Notes: a model not told the origin generated them from the letters alone. A stretch of 64,000 bases of DNA from Kribbella italica (GCF_014205135.1 NZ_JACHMY010000001.1:5394001-5458000), one strand, 5' to 3'. Numbered from the stretch's first letter, positions 9,770 through 18,826 are shown. A program made the numbers and translations.

Positions 9770-10978
9770 CTCCCCTGAAGGGGTGACCAAGCGTGCGGTA
9801 CGGCGGTCCATCAGGCCCGAGGTGATCGCCAGCAGGAGGCCCAGAATCGCGAGGCCCGCGCCGAGGCGGCTGGGCCATTCGTAGCCGTAGCCGGCGGCCA
9901 GGACCAGGGAGCCGAGCCAGGCGCCGAGAGCATTGGCGATGTTGAGGGTGGAGTGGTTGAGGGACGCGGCGAGGGACTGGCCCTCGTGGGCTACGTCCAT
10001 CAGGCGGGTCTGGAGCGCGGGGATCAGGAGGCTGGAGGAGAAGCCGAGTAGGAAGACCGCGAGCAGCGCGGTGGGACGGGTGTGGGCAAGCCAGCCGAAG
10101 GTGGTGAGCATGATGGTGATCGCCACCAGGCCGCCGTACAGGCTGGGCATCAGGGCGCGGTCGGCGAGCCGGCCGCCGACCAGGGTGCCGCCGGTCATGC
10201 CGACGCCGAAGACCGCGAGCACGATCGTCACCGCGCCCTCGCTGAACCCGGCCAGCTCGGTCATCGTCGGCGTGATGAACGTGTACGTCGCGAACATCCC
10301 GCCGAAGCCGACCATCCCGACCAGCAGCGCCATCCACACCTGCGGCCGGGCCAGCGCGCTCAGCTCGCTGCGCACGTTGACCTCGCTGCCGACCGGCTGC
10401 GGCGCCACCCAGAACCACACGGCGACCAGCGTCAGCAACCCCAGTACGCCGACCAGCACGAACGGCAACTGCCACCCGAAACGCTGCCCGAGCAGCGTCG
10501 ACGCCGGTACGCCGACGATGTTCGCGATCGGCAGCCCGACCATGATCATCGAGACCGCCCAGGCCCGCCGGTTGGCCGGCACCAGCGACGCGCTGACCAC
10601 CGCGCCGATCCCGAAGAACGCACCGTGCGGCAGCCCGGACAGGAACCGCGCGGCCATCAGCATTTCGTAGCTGCCGGCAACGGCCGACAGCACGTTGCCG
10701 AGCACGAACACGCCCATCAGCCCGAGCAGCAGCCGCTTCCGCCCGGTCCGGGCGCCCAGCGCGGCGATCACCGGAGCACCGACCACCACCCCCACGGCGT
10801 ACGCCGAAATCACCTGCCCGGCGGTCGGGATCGAGATGTCGACCCCCTCGGCGATCTGCGGCAGCAGCCCCATCGTGACGAACTCCGTCGTCCCGATCGC
10901 GAACCCACCCGTCGCCAGCGCGAACAGCGCCAGCCCGACGTGGCGGTAGCGAGTGTCAGGAGTCACCGAAGATGTCAC
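9752..10978 (-). CDS. MFS transporter, DHA1 (AraJ/YdhP-like) family
   Basis: A 408-residue major facilitator with about 12 membrane segments. It starts with the sub-family signature LALFALATGGFAIGTTEFVTMGLLPQIA, which marks the AraJ/YdhP-like drug:H+ antiporter group, and has the loop 2-3 motif GARTGRKRLLLGLM. Such proteins export sugars or small toxic compounds from the cytoplasm; the substrate is not predictable here. The start is a GTG overlapping the TGA of the upstream membrane-protein gene, so the two are translationally coupled. A hairpin at its stop probably ends the transcript. Confidence 0.88.
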   Translation of the reverse strand: MTSSVTPDTRYRHVGLALFALATGGFAIGTTEFVTMGLLPQIAEGVDISIPTAGQVISAYAVGVVVGAPVIAALGARTGRKRLLLGLMGVFVLGNVLSAVAGSYEMLMAARFLSGLPHGAFFGIGAVVSASLVPANRRAWAVSMIMVGLPIANIVGVPASTLLGQRFGWQLPFVLVGVLGLLTLVAVWFWVAPQPVGSEVNVRSELSALARPQVWMALLVGMVGFGGMFATYTFITPTMTELAGFSEGAVTIVLAVFGVGMTGGTLVGGRLADRALMPSLYGGLVAITIMLTTFGWLAHTRPTALLAVFLLGFSSSLLIPALQTRLMDVAHEGQSLAASLNHSTLNIANALGAWLGSLVLAAGYGYEWPSRLGAGLAILGLLLAITSGLMDRRTARLVTPSGENQVVS

Positions 10979-11961
10979 ACCTGAATTGTCGCATCCACCG
11001 ACCGGCCCGACCGAATCCAGCAGACCAGCACCAAACCCACCGCCAGCACCCCGAACACCACGTTCCCGGCCAGATCAACACCCTTCGAGGCATCCACGAC
11101 CGGGTGCTCCGGGAAGGCGTGCCACGCGTACGTGAGCAACGTCCCACCCGCCAGCGCCATCGAGTGCCGCCCCGACCACGCGGCGCGCCGTGACCACCCC
11201 CGTACGACGACCACCGCGACCGCGAACAGCACCAGCATCGCTCCGACCCGAACCCAAGCACCGAGCTCGACGTCGTCCACCACCATGAACGCCGACGACA
11301 CCACCACCCCGAACACCCCGGCCATCCAGTCCGCGGGCACCCCTCCGGCCCCACGGACCGCCGGCCGACCGGCCCGGACAGCGAGCACGACCAGAACGGC
11401 GATCGCCACCGCGACCCCCACGAACTGCCCCGCAGACGCCATGAACGAGTCGCTCTGCAACTGGAACGCGGTCGTCACCACCAGCCCGAAACCGAAGATC
11501 ACCCCAAAAGCCACCAACCCTCGACGGCCGAACCACGGCCGCCGCGACGACAACGACTCCACCAGCACGATCGGCACCGTGACGCTCCAGACCGTGTGCA
11601 AGGTGAGCACGAACAACGTCCACGGCACCCCCATCCCCAACCACCCGACATGCCCCGGATCGAGCAACCGCAGATCCGCGTAGTTCGGGTTGAACAGCGA
11701 CTGCGTCGTCACCCCCTCCTCCAGTACGCCGTACGCGAGCGCCAGCAGCACCACGCTCGGATACCCCCACCCGCGATGCCGGACCAGCTCACGGATCAGC
11801 ACCGCTCCCCCGCCGCACAGCGGTGCGAGGGCGAACAACGCGTACAGCGACGTGACCGGCAGGTTCCCCAGCAGGAACTCGGCCACCAGCGGAGACAGGA
11901 AGAACAGCCCGAGGGCGGGAAGGATTCGTCTGGTCACCCCGTCAGCATCACGCCGGACCAC
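10975..11961 (-). CDS. Polytopic membrane protein, hypothetical
   Basis: A 328-residue protein with about eight to nine predicted membrane segments and few long loops. The segment LALAYGVLEEGVTTQSLFNP has an EE pair that recalls CAAX-protease-like (CPBP) membrane proteins, but the usual downstream Arg is missing, so I do not assign that family. The GTG at 11961 is the furthest start; a GTG at 11937 is an alternative. Neither has a clear ribosome site. It is the first gene of a two-gene unit with the MFS exporter (four-base overlap), suggesting a shared physiological job. Confidence 0.75.
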   Translation of the reverse strand: MVRRDADGVTRRILPALGLFFLSPLVAEFLLGNLPVTSLYALFALAPLCGGGAVLIRELVRHRGWGYPSVVLLALAYGVLEEGVTTQSLFNPNYADLRLLDPGHVGWLGMGVPWTLFVLTLHTVWSVTVPIVLVESLSSRRPWFGRRGLVAFGVIFGFGLVVTTAFQLQSDSFMASAGQFVGVAVAIAVLVVLAVRAGRPAVRGAGGVPADWMAGVFGVVVSSAFMVVDDVELGAWVRVGAMLVLFAVAVVVVRGWSRRAAWSGRHSMALAGGTLLTYAWHAFPEHPVVDASKGVDLAGNVVFGVLAVGLVLVCWIRSGRSVDATIQV

Positions 11962-12030
11962 CGAACAAGCAGGTGCCGGACGGCCGGATCAGCCGCTGAC
12001 GAATGTCATGGCTGTGTGAAAACATCCGGC

Positions 12031-13182
12031 ATGGCCAACTTCGGTGATCATCAGCTGGCGATCTACGTGCAGGGCATGTTCCAGGACACCCGGCCGGAGA
12101 TCACCACCGATCTGTCCCGGCTGGAGACGCAGGCCGCGGCGAACCTGTCCGCCGAGGCGATGGGCTACATCGTCCCGAGCGCCGGCAGCGGCTCGACCGC
12201 GCGGGCGAACCTGGCGGCCTTCGAGCGGTGGCGGCTGGTGCCGCGGATGCTGCGCGGATCGACCGAGCGCGACCTGTCCTGCACGATCCTCGGGACGAAG
12301 ATGCCCGCGCCGGTGCTGGTCGCGCCGATCGGCGTCCAGACCCTCGCGCATCCCGAGGGCGAGCTGGCCACGGCGCGGGCCGCGAGCGCGCTCGGGCTGA
12401 CCTACACGCACTCGACCCAGGCCAGCCACGCGTTCGAGCAGATCGAGGCCGACAGCAAGTGGTACCAGCTGTACTGGCCGACCGACCGCGACGTCTGTCT
12501 CAGCTTCCTGCAGCGCGCCAAGGCCAGCGGGTACGGCGTCCTGGTGGTCACGCTGGACACCGGCACGATCGGCTGGCGCCCGGCCGACCTCGACCGCGGC
12601 TTCCTGCCGTTCCTCAAGGGTGAAGGCCTCGCGAACTACTTCAGCGACCCGGCGTTCCAGGCGAAGCTGGCCAAGCCGGTCGCGGAGGACCCGGGCGCGG
12701 CGGTGATGCACTGGGCGCAGATGTTCCCGAACGTCGGCCTCGGCTGGGACGAACTGTCCTTCCTGCGCGACAACTGGGACGGCCCGATCGTGCTCAAGGG
12801 CATCACGTCGGTCGACGACGCGAAGCTGGCCGCCGAGCACGGCGTCGACGGCGTGGTCGTGTCCAACCACGGCGGCCGCCAGGTCGACGGCGCGATCGCC
12901 TCGCTCGACGCACTGCCCGCGATCGCGGACGCGGTCGGCGAGCAGCTCACGGTCCTGTTCGACTCCGGCGTACGGACCGGGTCGGACGCGGCCAAGGCCC
13001 TCGCGCTGGGCGCGAAGGCCGTGCTGCTCGGACGTCCGCTGCTCTACGGTCTCGCGCTGGCCGGCCAGGCCGGCGTCGAGCACGTCCTGCGTTGCTTCCT
13101 CGCCGAGCTGGACCTCACGCTCGCGCTGTCCGGGTACGCGAACCACCGCGAGCTCAACCGGGACTCGGTGACGCAGGGATGA
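12031..13182 (+). CDS. FMN-dependent alpha-hydroxy acid oxidase, lactate 2-monooxygenase-like
   Basis: A 383-residue flavoenzyme of the glycolate oxidase/lactate dehydrogenase family. It most resembles mycobacterial lactate 2-monooxygenase, which converts lactate to acetate and CO2: the N-terminus reads MANFGDHQLAIYVQG, and the family core follows with VLVAPIGVQTLAHPEGE, WYQLYWPTDRDV and VVTLDTGTIGWRPADL. The catalytic His280 lies in VVSNHGGRQVDG, and FMN phosphate contacts in LFDSGVRTGSDAAKALALGAKAVLLGRP, given here only as a region near residue 312. The ATG at 12031 is chosen by alignment to the known N-terminus; GTG 12016 is possible. Its stop overlaps the HAD gene start (ATGA). The real substrate could be another 2-hydroxy acid. 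Confidence 0.85.
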   Translation: MANFGDHQLAIYVQGMFQDTRPEITTDLSRLETQAAANLSAEAMGYIVPSAGSGSTARANLAAFERWRLVPRMLRGSTERDLSCTILGTKMPAPVLVAPIGVQTLAHPEGELATARAASALGLTYTHSTQASHAFEQIEADSKWYQLYWPTDRDVCLSFLQRAKASGYGVLVVTLDTGTIGWRPADLDRGFLPFLKGEGLANYFSDPAFQAKLAKPVAEDPGAAVMHWAQMFPNVGLGWDELSFLRDNWDGPIVLKGITSVDDAKLAAEHGVDGVVVSNHGGRQVDGAIASLDALPAIADAVGEQLTVLFDSGVRTGSDAAKALALGAKAVLLGRPLLYGLALAGQAGVEHVLRCFLAELDLTLALSGYANHRELNRDSVTQG

Positions 13183-13835
13183 AGGCGGTCATCTTCGACC
13201 TGGACGACACGCTCTTCGACCACACCACTTCCGCCGGTACGGCGCTCAGGCGCTGGGTCGCCGACCTCGGCGTCGACTGGTCCGACGAGCTGTCGGTGCG
13301 GTGGTTCGAGATCGAGCAGGACTGCTACGACCGCTTCGTGACCGGGCAGCTGACCCACCAGGGGCAGCGACGAGCGCGGTTGCACGCGTTCCTGCCGGTG
13401 CTCGGACGACCTGTGCCGGGCGGGGACGAGGAGCTCGACGAGATCTTCGAGGGCTACCTGCGGCACTACCGGTCGAACTGGGCGGCGTTCCCGGACGCCC
13501 GGCCCGCCCTGGAAGTTGCTCGGGGCAACGGATGGCGGATCGGCGTACTGACCAACGGGAGCACGGTCCAGCAGAACGCGAAGCTGGCGGCGATCGGCCT
13601 GGCGCCGTTCGTCGAGGTCGTCGCGACCACCGAGTCGCTGGGCTTCGGCAAACCGGTCCCCGAGGCGTACCTGACGACCTGCGGGTTGCTCGGCGTGGAG
13701 CCGGCCGACACGTTGATGATCGGCGACAACTTCGAGCTGGACGTGCTCGGCGCTCGAGCCGCTGGGCTGAGCGCCGAGCACCTGGATCGCCCGGCGGGGA
13801 TCACTTTGGCTCAGCTGGTGAAGCCGGTGCGCTAG
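13179..13835 (+). CDS. HAD-superfamily hydrolase
   Basis: A 218-residue haloacid-dehalogenase-type phosphatase. The nucleophile motif FDLDDTLFDH (Asp8, Asp10) opens the protein, motif II is VLTNGS, motif III Lys is in GFGKPVPEAY, and motif IV is MIGDNFELDV. The helical cap between motif I and II (about residues 20-95) marks subfamily I, typical of small-molecule phosphatases such as those acting on sugar phosphates or nucleotides. It is coupled by ATGA to the flavoenzyme gene. Its C-terminal codons overlap by four bases the stop of the convergent M15 peptidase gene. Substrate unknown. Confidence 0.88.
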   Translation: MKAVIFDLDDTLFDHTTSAGTALRRWVADLGVDWSDELSVRWFEIEQDCYDRFVTGQLTHQGQRRARLHAFLPVLGRPVPGGDEELDEIFEGYLRHYRSNWAAFPDARPALEVARGNGWRIGVLTNGSTVQQNAKLAAIGLAPFVEVVATTESLGFGKPVPEAYLTTCGLLGVEPADTLMIGDNFELDVLGARAAGLSAEHLDRPAGITLAQLVKPVR

Positions 13836-14599
13836 ATCCCGCAGTTGGGTGCGGACCAGAAGTTGCTGGTCCGGATGTCGAGGTGGGTGTGGTCGTTGTG
13901 GCCCGGGTAGCCCGGACCGAGGATGCCGCCGAAGCCGTGGTTGCGGGCCTGCTGGGCGAGCTTGCAGAACGAGTGCACGCCGGTCAGGTCGGCCGACCGC
14001 CCGTACAGGTGCTGGCTGTTGCTCGCGCCGCCGACGGAGGCGTTGCACGGCGTACTGCGGAATCCGCTGCTGATGCTGAGCGGCTGGTCGCCGAGTGCGT
14101 GCCGCATGGCTTCGAGCTGCCACATGGTCTGCAGCGCGTTCGCCCGGGTCGCCGCCTCGGACAGCGGGCCGCCGTCGTACCCGGAACCCCCGCAACCGTC
14201 GTCGAGCTCGGCGTAGGTGAAGTGGATCGGCGTGCAGTCGTCGTCCTGCAGCGAGTAGAGCTTGGTGTACGTCGCCGCCGCGGCGATGCCGTCCGAGCCC
14301 AGCCCGTACGCCGACTGGAAGCGCTGCAGCGCGGCCTTCGTGGCCGGGCCGAAGGCGCCGTCGGTGGCGAGGTGGGCGCCGTAGCCCGGGTAGCCGGCGA
14401 TCCGGATCTGGAGCTGGCGGACGTCCTCACCGCTGGCGCCCTGGCTGAGCGTGCGGTTCCAGGTGTAGCAGCCGTCGGCGTGGGCCTTGGTCGCGGTGAC
14501 GACCTGCGTCGTGACCGCCGTACCGGCGACGGCGGCGAACAGGGCGAGGATCGCGAGGATCCTCGGCAGGGGTTTGGACAAGAAGGTGCGAACGGACAT
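13832..14599 (-). CDS. Secreted peptidoglycan-binding M15 D,D-peptidase-like protein
   Basis: A 255-residue exported protein. A signal peptide covers about residues 1-42 and ends ATKAHADG. Residues about 50-115 are a PG_binding_1 domain (GASGEDVRQLQIRIAGYPG, DGAFGPATKAALQRFQ). The C-terminal half is a VanY/M15_3 peptidase domain with the zinc-site signatures SQHLYGRSADL and HNDHTHLDI and several cysteines likely paired outside the cell. Function: cutting peptide bonds in peptidoglycan cross-links or stems. The ATG has GGAGG upstream. It is divergent from the first ECF sigma gene, so it is a plausible but unproven target of that sigma factor. Confidence 0.87.
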   Translation of the reverse strand: MSVRTFLSKPLPRILAILALFAAVAGTAVTTQVVTATKAHADGCYTWNRTLSQGASGEDVRQLQIRIAGYPGYGAHLATDGAFGPATKAALQRFQSAYGLGSDGIAAAATYTKLYSLQDDDCTPIHFTYAELDDGCGGSGYDGGPLSEAATRANALQTMWQLEAMRHALGDQPLSISSGFRSTPCNASVGGASNSQHLYGRSADLTGVHSFCKLAQQARNHGFGGILGPGYPGHNDHTHLDIRTSNFWSAPNCGI

Positions 14600-14814
14600 C
14601 GGAGAACCTCCGGGGGACGCGATCGGGGCGAAAACGCGCTGTCACCGGCCAGTTTTGCGGCATCATCTGCCGCTTGGCCAGACCTCGGCGGAAACTTTTT
14701 GACCAACAGGCAACCAATTGTGCGGACCGACTGGTCAGCCATGATGTGACCATCGATGAGAGCACGCTCACTGTGCGTGGCGGCACTGTGCGCACTGACG
14801 ACGGGGAGCGATCG

Positions 14815-15402
14815 GTGACGACTGCAGACAGCTTCGACGCGTTCGTGCTCGCGCGGTCCGGCAGATTGCTGCGGACCGCCTACCTGCTGACCCAGGATCA
14901 CGCCCTGGCCGAGGACCTGTTGCAGACAGCGCTGGCCAAGGTCTGGTTCGCGTGGTCCAGGATCGAGGGCGGGGATCCCGAGCCGTACGTGCGCAAGGTG
15001 CTGGTGAACACCTACTCCACCTGGTGGCGACGCCGGTGGAACGGTGAGCAGCCGACCGACGAGCTGCCCGAGTCCGCTGGGCCGGAAGGCACGGGCGCCG
15101 CGGAGCGGACGGATCTGTGGCGGGCGCTGCAGCAGCTTCCGCGGCGGCAGCGGGCGGTCGTCGTCCTGCGGTACTACGAGGACCTGAGCGAGGCCGAGAC
15201 GGCGCGCATCCTCGGCTGCAGCGTCGGGACCGTGAAGAGCCAGGCCAGCAAGGCCTTCGCCAAGCTGCGCCTTGATCCGAACCTGATCGACCCACCACCG
15301 CCCACCCGCGCAGCCGCCGTGCCCACCCACCAAGTCGGCACCACCGACGGCGAGTCCGCCGTCCCGTCCGCCGAACTCGCCGACAAGGAGACCTCGCGAT
15401 GA
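14815..15402 (+). CDS. SigE-family ECF RNA polymerase sigma factor, copy 1
   Basis: A 195-residue ECF sigma factor. Region 2 reads LLRTAYLLTQDHALAEDLLQ and VRKVLVNTYSTWWRRRW; region 4 has LPRRQRAVVVLRYYEDLS and a helix-turn-helix ILGCSVGTVKSQASKAFAKLR. A Pro/Ala-rich tail of about 35 residues follows. I place the start at GTG 14815 because GGGGAG lies six bases upstream and the N-terminus then matches family members; several in-frame GTGs further up are weaker. It overlaps the partner gene by ATGA. A near-copy of the pair follows at 16869. Signal and regulon unknown. Confidence 0.9.
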   Translation: MTTADSFDAFVLARSGRLLRTAYLLTQDHALAEDLLQTALAKVWFAWSRIEGGDPEPYVRKVLVNTYSTWWRRRWNGEQPTDELPESAGPEGTGAAERTDLWRALQQLPRRQRAVVVLRYYEDLSEAETARILGCSVGTVKSQASKAFAKLRLDPNLIDPPPPTRAAAVPTHQVGTTDGESAVPSAELADKETSR

Positions 15403-16808
15403 ATCTCACCGACCTGCGCGACGAGCTCTCCGACCGCGCCGGCACCGTCGAACCCAGCGACCTGCTGCCCGGCGTACGCCGCCGCATCCGCAGCACCAAG
15501 CGCCGCCGCGTGGCCGGCTCGCTCACCGCCGTCGCCGCGGTCGTTGCCCTCGGCATCGCCATCGCGCCGAGCCTGACCACCGGCGCCCCCGACCCGGCCG
15601 ACACCGTTCCCGACGACTACACCCGCGACTCCGTCACCCTCAAGGGCATGGTCGGCACCGACCGGCTCGACCAGGCGTGGATCGGCGCCGTCGGCGAGCC
15701 CCGCGGCAGCTTCAGCTGGACGCCGACCACCAACGACGTCGTCGTCTACTCCTACTGCGCCGCCCCGGGCGAGACCCGGTACGCCGTACGGATCGGCGGC
15801 CGCGAGGCCGCGTCCGGCCCGTGCAACGTGGCCTACAGCGACCCGGTCGACGGCCTCCAGATCCGCCCCGACGCGGCCGTGTGGCTCGACGTCCCGCTGA
15901 ACCAGGCCACCACCGTCAACGTCCAGCTCACCGACAACGCCGGCAAGGTGATCGACGACCGCAGCGCCCAGCTCGGCGTCGGCATCTACCAGGCCGGCCA
16001 CCGCGACCCGATCCCCGGCGCGACCGGCGCGACGCCGAAACCCGCGCCGGGCGACCGCGAGGAGAACGGCCTCAAGTTCCGCGCCACGATCGGCGGCGAC
16101 ACGCTGCTCACCGCGGCCGGCGGCAAGCCCGGCGTCAACGAGCTCTCTGGCAGCTACCAGGCCACCGGCCGCACGATCCAGGTCGACGCCTTCTGCACCG
16201 CGAACGACGGCGTCCCGAACTACCCGTACGACCTGCGGGTGAACGTCGGCGGAAAGGAACGCGTCTCGGGGTGCGTCGCCCTGAGCACCGACGTCGGCAG
16301 CGGAGGCGGCGGCGACTTCTCGGGGATCGGCCGACCCGGCAAGACCGTCGAGGTCACCGCGCGACTCACGGACAAGTCCGGCCGCACGGTCACCGTCCCC
16401 GGCGCCCGGATCGGGTTCGCCATCTACGAGAAGGGCCCTCAGCGGGTCTACGACGAAACGGCGGTCGACGAGCGGACGGAGTACGCCGGTACGACGTACC
16501 AGCTCGCCGACATCCAAGCCGTCGACGCCAAGAGCGCCCGGCAGGTCTCGCTCCGCACCTCCGCGGACACCCCGTTCCTGGTCAGCTACGGCAGCACCGC
16601 ACTGGGCGCGAACGTCGACGGCACCCTCGACGGCCTCTCCGGTCAGGGAATGCTCTCCACCGATCACGGCGACGCCGCGATGAAGAGCTGGGGCATGTAC
16701 ACCGACGGCAACTGGGCCGGCCCCAGCAGGACCGTCACCCTCAAGATCACCAAGGGCACCCCGACCAAGGGCAAACTGATCCTCGCGCTATACACCCCTG
16801 TGAAGTGA
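15399..16808 (+). CDS. Membrane-anchored partner of ECF sigma factor, copy 1 (candidate anti-sigma factor)
   Basis: A 469-residue protein: a short basic cytoplasmic segment (about 1-38), one membrane helix (about 40-60, VAGSLTAVAAVVALGIAIAPSL) and a large outside region. The outside part contains two related beta-rich modules, each with a pair of cysteines and ending in similar strands (SAQLGVGIYQAG near residue 195, GARIGFAIYEKG near 345), plus a C-terminal module ending KGKLILALYTPVK. No zinc-binding anti-sigma motif (HxxxCxxC) is present. Gene coupling to the sigma factor and topology suggest it senses envelope conditions and controls the sigma factor. I recognise no named family. Full-length homologue at 17348. 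Confidence 0.8.
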   Translation: MNLTDLRDELSDRAGTVEPSDLLPGVRRRIRSTKRRRVAGSLTAVAAVVALGIAIAPSLTTGAPDPADTVPDDYTRDSVTLKGMVGTDRLDQAWIGAVGEPRGSFSWTPTTNDVVVYSYCAAPGETRYAVRIGGREAASGPCNVAYSDPVDGLQIRPDAAVWLDVPLNQATTVNVQLTDNAGKVIDDRSAQLGVGIYQAGHRDPIPGATGATPKPAPGDREENGLKFRATIGGDTLLTAAGGKPGVNELSGSYQATGRTIQVDAFCTANDGVPNYPYDLRVNVGGKERVSGCVALSTDVGSGGGGDFSGIGRPGKTVEVTARLTDKSGRTVTVPGARIGFAIYEKGPQRVYDETAVDERTEYAGTTYQLADIQAVDAKSARQVSLRTSADTPFLVSYGSTALGANVDGTLDGLSGQGMLSTDHGDAAMKSWGMYTDGNWAGPSRTVTLKITKGTPTKGKLILALYTPVK

Positions 16809-16868
16809 TGCAACCTCCTGAACGGTCCAGCCGCTCGTGACAGTGTGCGGATGACCAAGGAAGGCCGG

Positions 16869-17351
16869 GTGGAGTTCGAGGACTTCGCCTCCACCCGGTA
16901 CGGCAGCCTGCTGCGGACCGCGTACCTGCTGACCCAGGACAGGGCGCTGGCCGAGGACCTGGTGCAGGCGACGCTGGCCAAGTGCTGGCTCGCCTGGCAC
17001 CGGATCGAGGACCCCGCGGCGTACGTCCACCGGACGATGGTGAACACCTACACCGCCTGGTGGCGTCGCCGCTGGAACGCCGAGTACCCGACCGAGGAGC
17101 TCCCCCAGTACGCCGCCGACGGCGGCGAGACCGGCGCGGATCTGCGCACCGACCTCGGCGGCGCACTCCGCAGGCTCCCCCGCCGGATGCGCGCGGTCGT
17201 CGTCCTGCGCTTCTACGAGGACCTGTCCGAAGCCGAGACCGCCGACCTGCTCGGCTGCTCCGTCGGCACCGTCAAGAGCCAGACCAGCCGCGCCCTGGCG
17301 AAGCTCCGCATCGATCCCGCTGTCCTCGACCAGGCCCTGGAGCGGTCATGA
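16869..17351 (+). CDS. SigE-family ECF RNA polymerase sigma factor, copy 2
   Basis: A 160-residue ECF sigma factor closely related to copy 1. Region 2 is LLRTAYLLTQDRALAEDLVQ and VHRTMVNTYTAWWRRRW; region 4 is LPRRMRAVVVLRFYEDLS with the helix-turn-helix LLGCSVGTVKSQTSRALAKLR. It lacks the Pro-rich tail of copy 1. The GTG at 16869 is preferred since AAGGAAGG lies just upstream and the N-terminus (VEFEDFASTRYGSLLRTAYL) has the usual family form; ATG 16851 and GTG 16845 are alternatives. It begins 60 bases after copy 1 of the partner gene ends and overlaps its own partner by ATGA. Confidence 0.9.
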   Translation: MEFEDFASTRYGSLLRTAYLLTQDRALAEDLVQATLAKCWLAWHRIEDPAAYVHRTMVNTYTAWWRRRWNAEYPTEELPQYAADGGETGADLRTDLGGALRRLPRRMRAVVVLRFYEDLSEAETADLLGCSVGTVKSQTSRALAKLRIDPAVLDQALERS

Positions 17352-18817
17352 ACCTCGACGAACTCCGCGACCGGTTGCACGACCAGGCCGACGAGATCGA
17401 CCTGGCCGAGCCCGCGCCGCTCGACACCCTGCGCCGCCGCGCCGGCCGGATCCGCACCCGCCGCCGCCGTCGGGTGGGCGGCTCGCTCGCCGCGGCCGTC
17501 GTCGCCGGAATGGTTGCCCTCGGCATGATCTTGCTGCCCGGCGCGCCGGCGCCCGGTCCGGCGGACCACGTCCGCGAGGGCCTCACCGTCCCGGGCACCC
17601 TCGGCACGAGCCGGCTCGACCATCCGCTGATCGGCATCGTCGGACAGACCAACCTGAACTTCAGCTGGACACCGACCACGCGCGACCTCGGCGTCTACGT
17701 CTACTGCTACTCGCCACGCGTCCCGAAGTACCAGGTCCGGATCGGTGGCCGGGTGGTCACCGAGGCAACCTGCAGCCCGCAAGGGCAGACCTTCGATGCG
17801 CCGCAGGGTCCGGCACCGGCGTCGCCCGAGCAGTACGGCGTTCACCGGGTCCGCCCGAACTCACCGCTCTGGCTCGACCTGCCGCTCGACCAGGTCACCA
17901 CTGTCTCCGTCCGGATCGTCGACTCCCGTGGGCGAGCGGTCGAGGACAGCTCCGCACAACTCGCCGTCGGCCTCTACCGAGTGGGCGACGACGGACAGGG
18001 CCCGAACGCCGGTGGCCGAGTCGCACCCGCGCCCGATCCGGCCGACCTGGAGATCGAGGGCCTCGCGTTCCGCACCAGGGTCGGCGGTGACACCCGTCTC
18101 GCCGCGGCCGCCGGACGGCCCGGCCAGAACCAGCTCACCACCAGCTTCGTCTCCACCGGCCGTCCGATCACCCTGCGCGACTTCTGCACCGCCAACGACG
18201 GCCCGGACGATCCGCAGTACCAGTTGGAGGTGAGGATCAACGGGATAGTCAGGACGATGTCGTGCTTCGCCGACAGCATCGATGTCGGAGGTAGCGCGGG
18301 CGTCACCCTGCCGAGCCCTGCCAGGGCCGGGGAGACCGTGAGCGTGGTCGCACGGCTGGTCGATCCCAAGGGTCGGCCGGCCTCGGTCCCGGGGGCCCGG
18401 ATCGCCGCTGCGGTCTACGAGAAGGGCGCGCAACGGACCGTGGACGGCGTCGCCCTGGACGAGGTGACCGAGTACAAAGGCAGCGTCTACCGCCTCGCCG
18501 AGTTGAGGGCCGTGGATGCCACTACCGCCCGCGAGGTTGCCGTCGACACTCCGGACGGGCAGCCGTTCCTGATCAGCTACGGCAGCTCGGACTTCGGCGC
18601 CGCCTCGGTCAAAGGCTCGGTCGACACTCCCATCCACCTGTCCGGCGCCATCAGAGGCTTCAACCTCCTGGACAGTGGCGACTCGCCTGGCGGGAACTGG
18701 CGCCTGACCACCGACGCCTGGACGGCCGCTCCCCGCAACACCGTCACCCTCACGCGGACGGAAGGCACACCGAAGAAGGGAAAGCTGATCCTGGCCGTCT
18801 ACACCCCGGCCAAGTGA
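17348..18817 (+). CDS. Membrane-anchored partner of ECF sigma factor, copy 2 (candidate anti-sigma factor)
   Basis: A 489-residue paralogue of the protein at 15399 over its whole length. Shared marks include the opening MNLDELRDRLHDQADEI, an Arg cluster followed by one membrane helix (about residues 45-65), the outside stretch LNFSWTPTTRDLGVYVYCYSP, the module ends SAQLAVGLYRVG and GARIAAAVYEKGAQR, and the final KGKLILAVYTPAK. As in copy 1, each of two inner modules carries two cysteines. Divergence is greatest in the middle linker and around the first cysteine pair. This points to two sensors with different inputs but one architecture. The role as anti-sigma factor is inferred from position and topology only. 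Confidence 0.8.
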   Translation: MNLDELRDRLHDQADEIDLAEPAPLDTLRRRAGRIRTRRRRRVGGSLAAAVVAGMVALGMILLPGAPAPGPADHVREGLTVPGTLGTSRLDHPLIGIVGQTNLNFSWTPTTRDLGVYVYCYSPRVPKYQVRIGGRVVTEATCSPQGQTFDAPQGPAPASPEQYGVHRVRPNSPLWLDLPLDQVTTVSVRIVDSRGRAVEDSSAQLAVGLYRVGDDGQGPNAGGRVAPAPDPADLEIEGLAFRTRVGGDTRLAAAAGRPGQNQLTTSFVSTGRPITLRDFCTANDGPDDPQYQLEVRINGIVRTMSCFADSIDVGGSAGVTLPSPARAGETVSVVARLVDPKGRPASVPGARIAAAVYEKGAQRTVDGVALDEVTEYKGSVYRLAELRAVDATTAREVAVDTPDGQPFLISYGSSDFGAASVKGSVDTPIHLSGAIRGFNLLDSGDSPGGNWRLTTDAWTAAPRNTVTLTRTEGTPKKGKLILAVYTPAK

Positions 18818-18826
18818 GGCAGCGGC

